Of a DNA stretch of 64,000 nt, positions 62,624 through 64,000 are shown piece after piece. The notes beneath the pieces were generated by a model that ran no database searches, had not been told where the DNA came from, and saw nothing but the letters and a program-made list of their open reading frames with translations. The translations under genes were made by a program, and so were the position numbers. Source of the stretch: Nocardioides panzhihuensis (lineage in GTDB: Bacteria; Actinomycetota; Actinomycetes; Propionibacteriales; Nocardioidaceae). Every line of letters begins with the position of its first letter. Within the stretch, counting starts at the first letter, position 1. The stretch is taken from assembly GCF_013408335.1 (NCBI RefSeq), contig NZ_JACBZR010000001.1, forward strand, positions 2,232,001 through 2,296,000. Reading direction: 5' to 3'.

Positions 62624-62682
62624 GAGTCGGCTCGTCCTAACGAGCCGACTCGGCGCCGAATCCCGTCAGGACGAGCCGACTC
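62624..62682. terminator. Three-arm alternative hairpin after thioesterase gene
   Basis: GAGTCGGCTCGT (62624-62635) pairs perfectly with ACGAGCCGACTC at 62640-62651, and extended to GAGTCGGCTCGTCCT it pairs equally well with AGGACGAGCCGACTC at 62668-62682. The two structures exclude each other. The region lies 18 to 76 bases past the thioesterase stop, so it is probably its terminator. Confidence 0.55.
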
Positions 62683-62699
62683 AGCGAGGGTAGGACGGG

Positions 62700-63578
62700 C
62701 TAGCCGAGCGGCGGGCGGATGAGGCCCTCTTGGGCGACCGTGGCGGCCAGGATGCCGTCGGCGGTGAAGACGCGCCCGATGGACAGACCGCGGCCGCCGT
62801 ACGCCGACGGGCTCTCCTGGTCGTAGAGCCACCACTCGTCGGCACGGAAGGGCCGGTGGAACCAGATGGTGTGGTCCAGCGAGGCCATCTGGATGCCCTT
62901 GTGGTCCAGGGAGTGGGCAGCCAAGGAGGCGCCGAGGAGCGAGATGTCGGAGGCCCAGGTGAAGGCACCGCGCTGGATGTCAAGATCGTCGGGGAGCTCG
63001 GCGCCCAGCCGGATCCACAGCCGCTGCTGAGCGGGACGAGTCGGGTCGGGCTCGATGCCGAGCAGGGAGTTGCCGACCGCGCGCACCTCGACCGCCTCCC
63101 ACTCGCGAGCCAGCGAGACCGCCTCCGGGCTGCCGGAGTCGGCCATCATCTTCAGGAAGTCGATGCACTTCTCCGGCGGCGGGACCGACGGCATCGCGTC
63201 CTGGTGCTCGAAGCCGGTCTCCTCCCGCTGGAAGTTGGCGGTGAGGTAGTAGATGTCGCGCCCCTTCTGGCGCGCGCGGACCCGCCTCGTCTCGAAGGAG
63301 CGGCCGTCGCGGATCCGTTCGACCTCGTAGACGATCGGGTAGGACGGGTCACCCGGGAGCAGGAAGTAGGAGTGCATCGAGTGCACCGTGAAGGCGGCGT
63401 CGGCTGATCGAATCGCGGCCATCAGCGCCTGTGCGGCCACCTGGCCGCCGTAGGCACGTCCGCGCGAGTTGCGGGTCGTGGTGGCGCCATGGAAGAGATC
63501 CTTGTCGATCTCGACCAGGTCGAGCACGCCTACCAGCTCCGCCACTGCCTGATCCGCCGCTACGGCCTCGGTCGTCAT
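62700..63578 (-). CDS. tesB: Acyl-CoA thioesterase II (TesB)
   Basis: A 292-residue double-hotdog thioesterase that hydrolyses medium- and long-chain acyl-CoA. Signature segments: LFHGATTTRNSRGRAYGGQVAAQAL, VHSMHSYFLLPGD, SFETRRVRARQKGRDIYYL in the first half; the catalytic Asp in SLDHTIWFHRPFRADEWWLY and Gly-rich GGRGLSIGRVF in the second. The start is ATG 63578. It precedes the PAC2 gene on the same strand by 15 bases in the opposite sense of order, that is, PAC2 is upstream and may be co-transcribed. Confidence 0.93.
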   Translation of the reverse strand: MTTEAVAADQAVAELVGVLDLVEIDKDLFHGATTTRNSRGRAYGGQVAAQALMAAIRSADAAFTVHSMHSYFLLPGDPSYPIVYEVERIRDGRSFETRRVRARQKGRDIYYLTANFQREETGFEHQDAMPSVPPPEKCIDFLKMMADSGSPEAVSLAREWEAVEVRAVGNSLLGIEPDPTRPAQQRLWIRLGAELPDDLDIQRGAFTWASDISLLGASLAAHSLDHKGIQMASLDHTIWFHRPFRADEWWLYDQESPSAYGGRGLSIGRVFTADGILAATVAQEGLIRPPLG

Positions 63579-63593
63579 GTGAGTGAGTTTCCC

Positions 63594-64000
63594 TCAGTCC
63601 TTCTCAGGGCCGTCATCCGGGTCGGGGCCGTTCAGCCCGGCCAGGAACTGCTCGAACTGCTCACCGAGCTCGTCACCGGTCGGCAGCGGCTCGTCGGGCG
63701 CCAGCAGGGAGCGTCCGGACTCCTCGCCGCGCTGGAAGGTGTCGTACTGCCGCTCGAGCGCGGCCACGACCTCCCGCACCTCGGTGTTCTCCTCGATGTA
63801 GGAGGCGATCTCCTCCTCGCGGCGCTGCGCCTCGGCCTCCAGATCGGAGACCGGGATCGTCAGCCGCGCCGCGCGCTCGAGCTCCTCGACGAGCACGACC
63901 GCTGCTGCCGGGTAGTCGCTCTGCGCCAGGTAGTGCGGCATGTGCACCACGAATCCGCCCGCAGGGTGGCCCCACTCCCCCAGGCGTACCTCCACCAGAG
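63594..64000 (-). CDS. PAC2-family (proteasome assembly chaperone-like) protein, C-terminus
   Basis: The last 135 residues of a PAC2-family protein whose start lies beyond the window edge; the frame is open to base 64000, so any apparent start here is internal. It shows WGHPAGGFVVHMPHYLAQSDYPAAAVVLVEELERA, typical of actinobacterial PAC2 proteins, then a long charged helix (EAEAQRREEEIASYIEENTE) and an acidic tail. Actinobacteria with proteasomes usually carry one or two such proteins; the role is not well established. Confidence 0.82.
   Translation of the reverse strand, partial: LVEVRLGEWGHPAGGFVVHMPHYLAQSDYPAAAVVLVEELERAARLTIPVSDLEAEAQRREEEIASYIEENTEVREVVAALERQYDTFQRGEESGRSLLAPDEPLPTGDELGEQFEQFLAGLNGPDPDDGPEKD

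Noticed and set aside
1..64000. Possible tRNA, rRNA, insertion sequence or prophage genes
   Set aside because: No cloverleaf, rRNA core, transposase, integrase or phage structural motif was recognised in reading both strands; a dedicated search (tRNA and Rfam models) would be needed to exclude small RNAs.

Overview
This is a very GC-rich actinobacterial window. KstR, a Mce4 uptake operon, F420-type oxidoreductases, a mycothiol-type TIGR03086 protein, a PAC2 protein and the tightly overlapping (ATGA, GTGA, TGATG) gene ends all point to the Actinomycetota. The mixture of a mycobacterium-like sterol regulon with a Streptomyces-like secreted amylase and pullulanase suggests the Nocardioidaceae (Nocardioides or a relative). 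That placement is inference; no rRNA gene is present to confirm it.

Most of the window is a sterol (cholesterol) catabolism region. From left to right: a leftward CYP51 operon (P450, two partner oxidoreductases, ferredoxin, second P450, TetR; 1-5674) matching the order of M. tuberculosis Rv0763c-Rv0768; a small nucleotidyltransferase/phosphoesterase/BON cassette (5746-7323); a GMC oxidoreductase and enoyl-CoA hydratase pair facing an LLM/NTF2/RpiB operon (7330-11517); ring A/B cleavage genes hsaA-hsaD-hsaC-hsaB facing kstD-hsd4B-kstD-like (11528-19514); an unrelated starch island with a giant amylase-pullulanase and an alpha-amylase (19995-26751); the side-chain (igr-type) operon chsE1/E2, chsH2 in two parts, chsH1, ltp2 (28412-33179) facing an esterase; chsE3 (fadE34) facing kstR (34490-37459); the hsd4A operon (37630-39987); and the complete yrbE4AB-mce4ABCDEF uptake operon with two Mce-associated proteins (40070-50282).

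Nine palindromes fitting the KstR consensus TNNAACNNGTTNNA (one with a mismatch at each of two sites) lie at the heads of these transcription units. Their edge usually supplies the TA of a TANNNT -10 box, so that single operators control back-to-back promoters. Together the genes cover uptake (Mce4), ring attack (KstD), ring A/B degradation (HsaABCD) and removal of the last side-chain carbons (ChsE1E2, ChsH1H2, Ltp2), all under KstR.

From 50.6 kb on the window becomes ordinary chromosome: a cardiolipin-synthase-like protein, an AlkA-type glycosylase, a serine hydrolase with MarR, a TIGR03086 protein, LigB, a TetR regulator, then a fadA2/fabG4/htdX/vapBC block in the same arrangement as M. tuberculosis Rv0239-Rv0243, an ArsC-like protein, acyl-CoA thioesterase II and the end of a PAC2 protein. 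No tRNA, rRNA, CRISPR array, prophage or insertion sequence was recognised. The most unusual points are the opposite rearrangements of the side-chain operon (a ChsE1-ChsE2 fusion next to a ChsH2 split at its domain boundary), the operator/-10 geometry with apparently leaderless starts, hairpin-plus-tandem-repeat elements behind two TetR genes, and a VapC whose first catalytic aspartate position is histidine.
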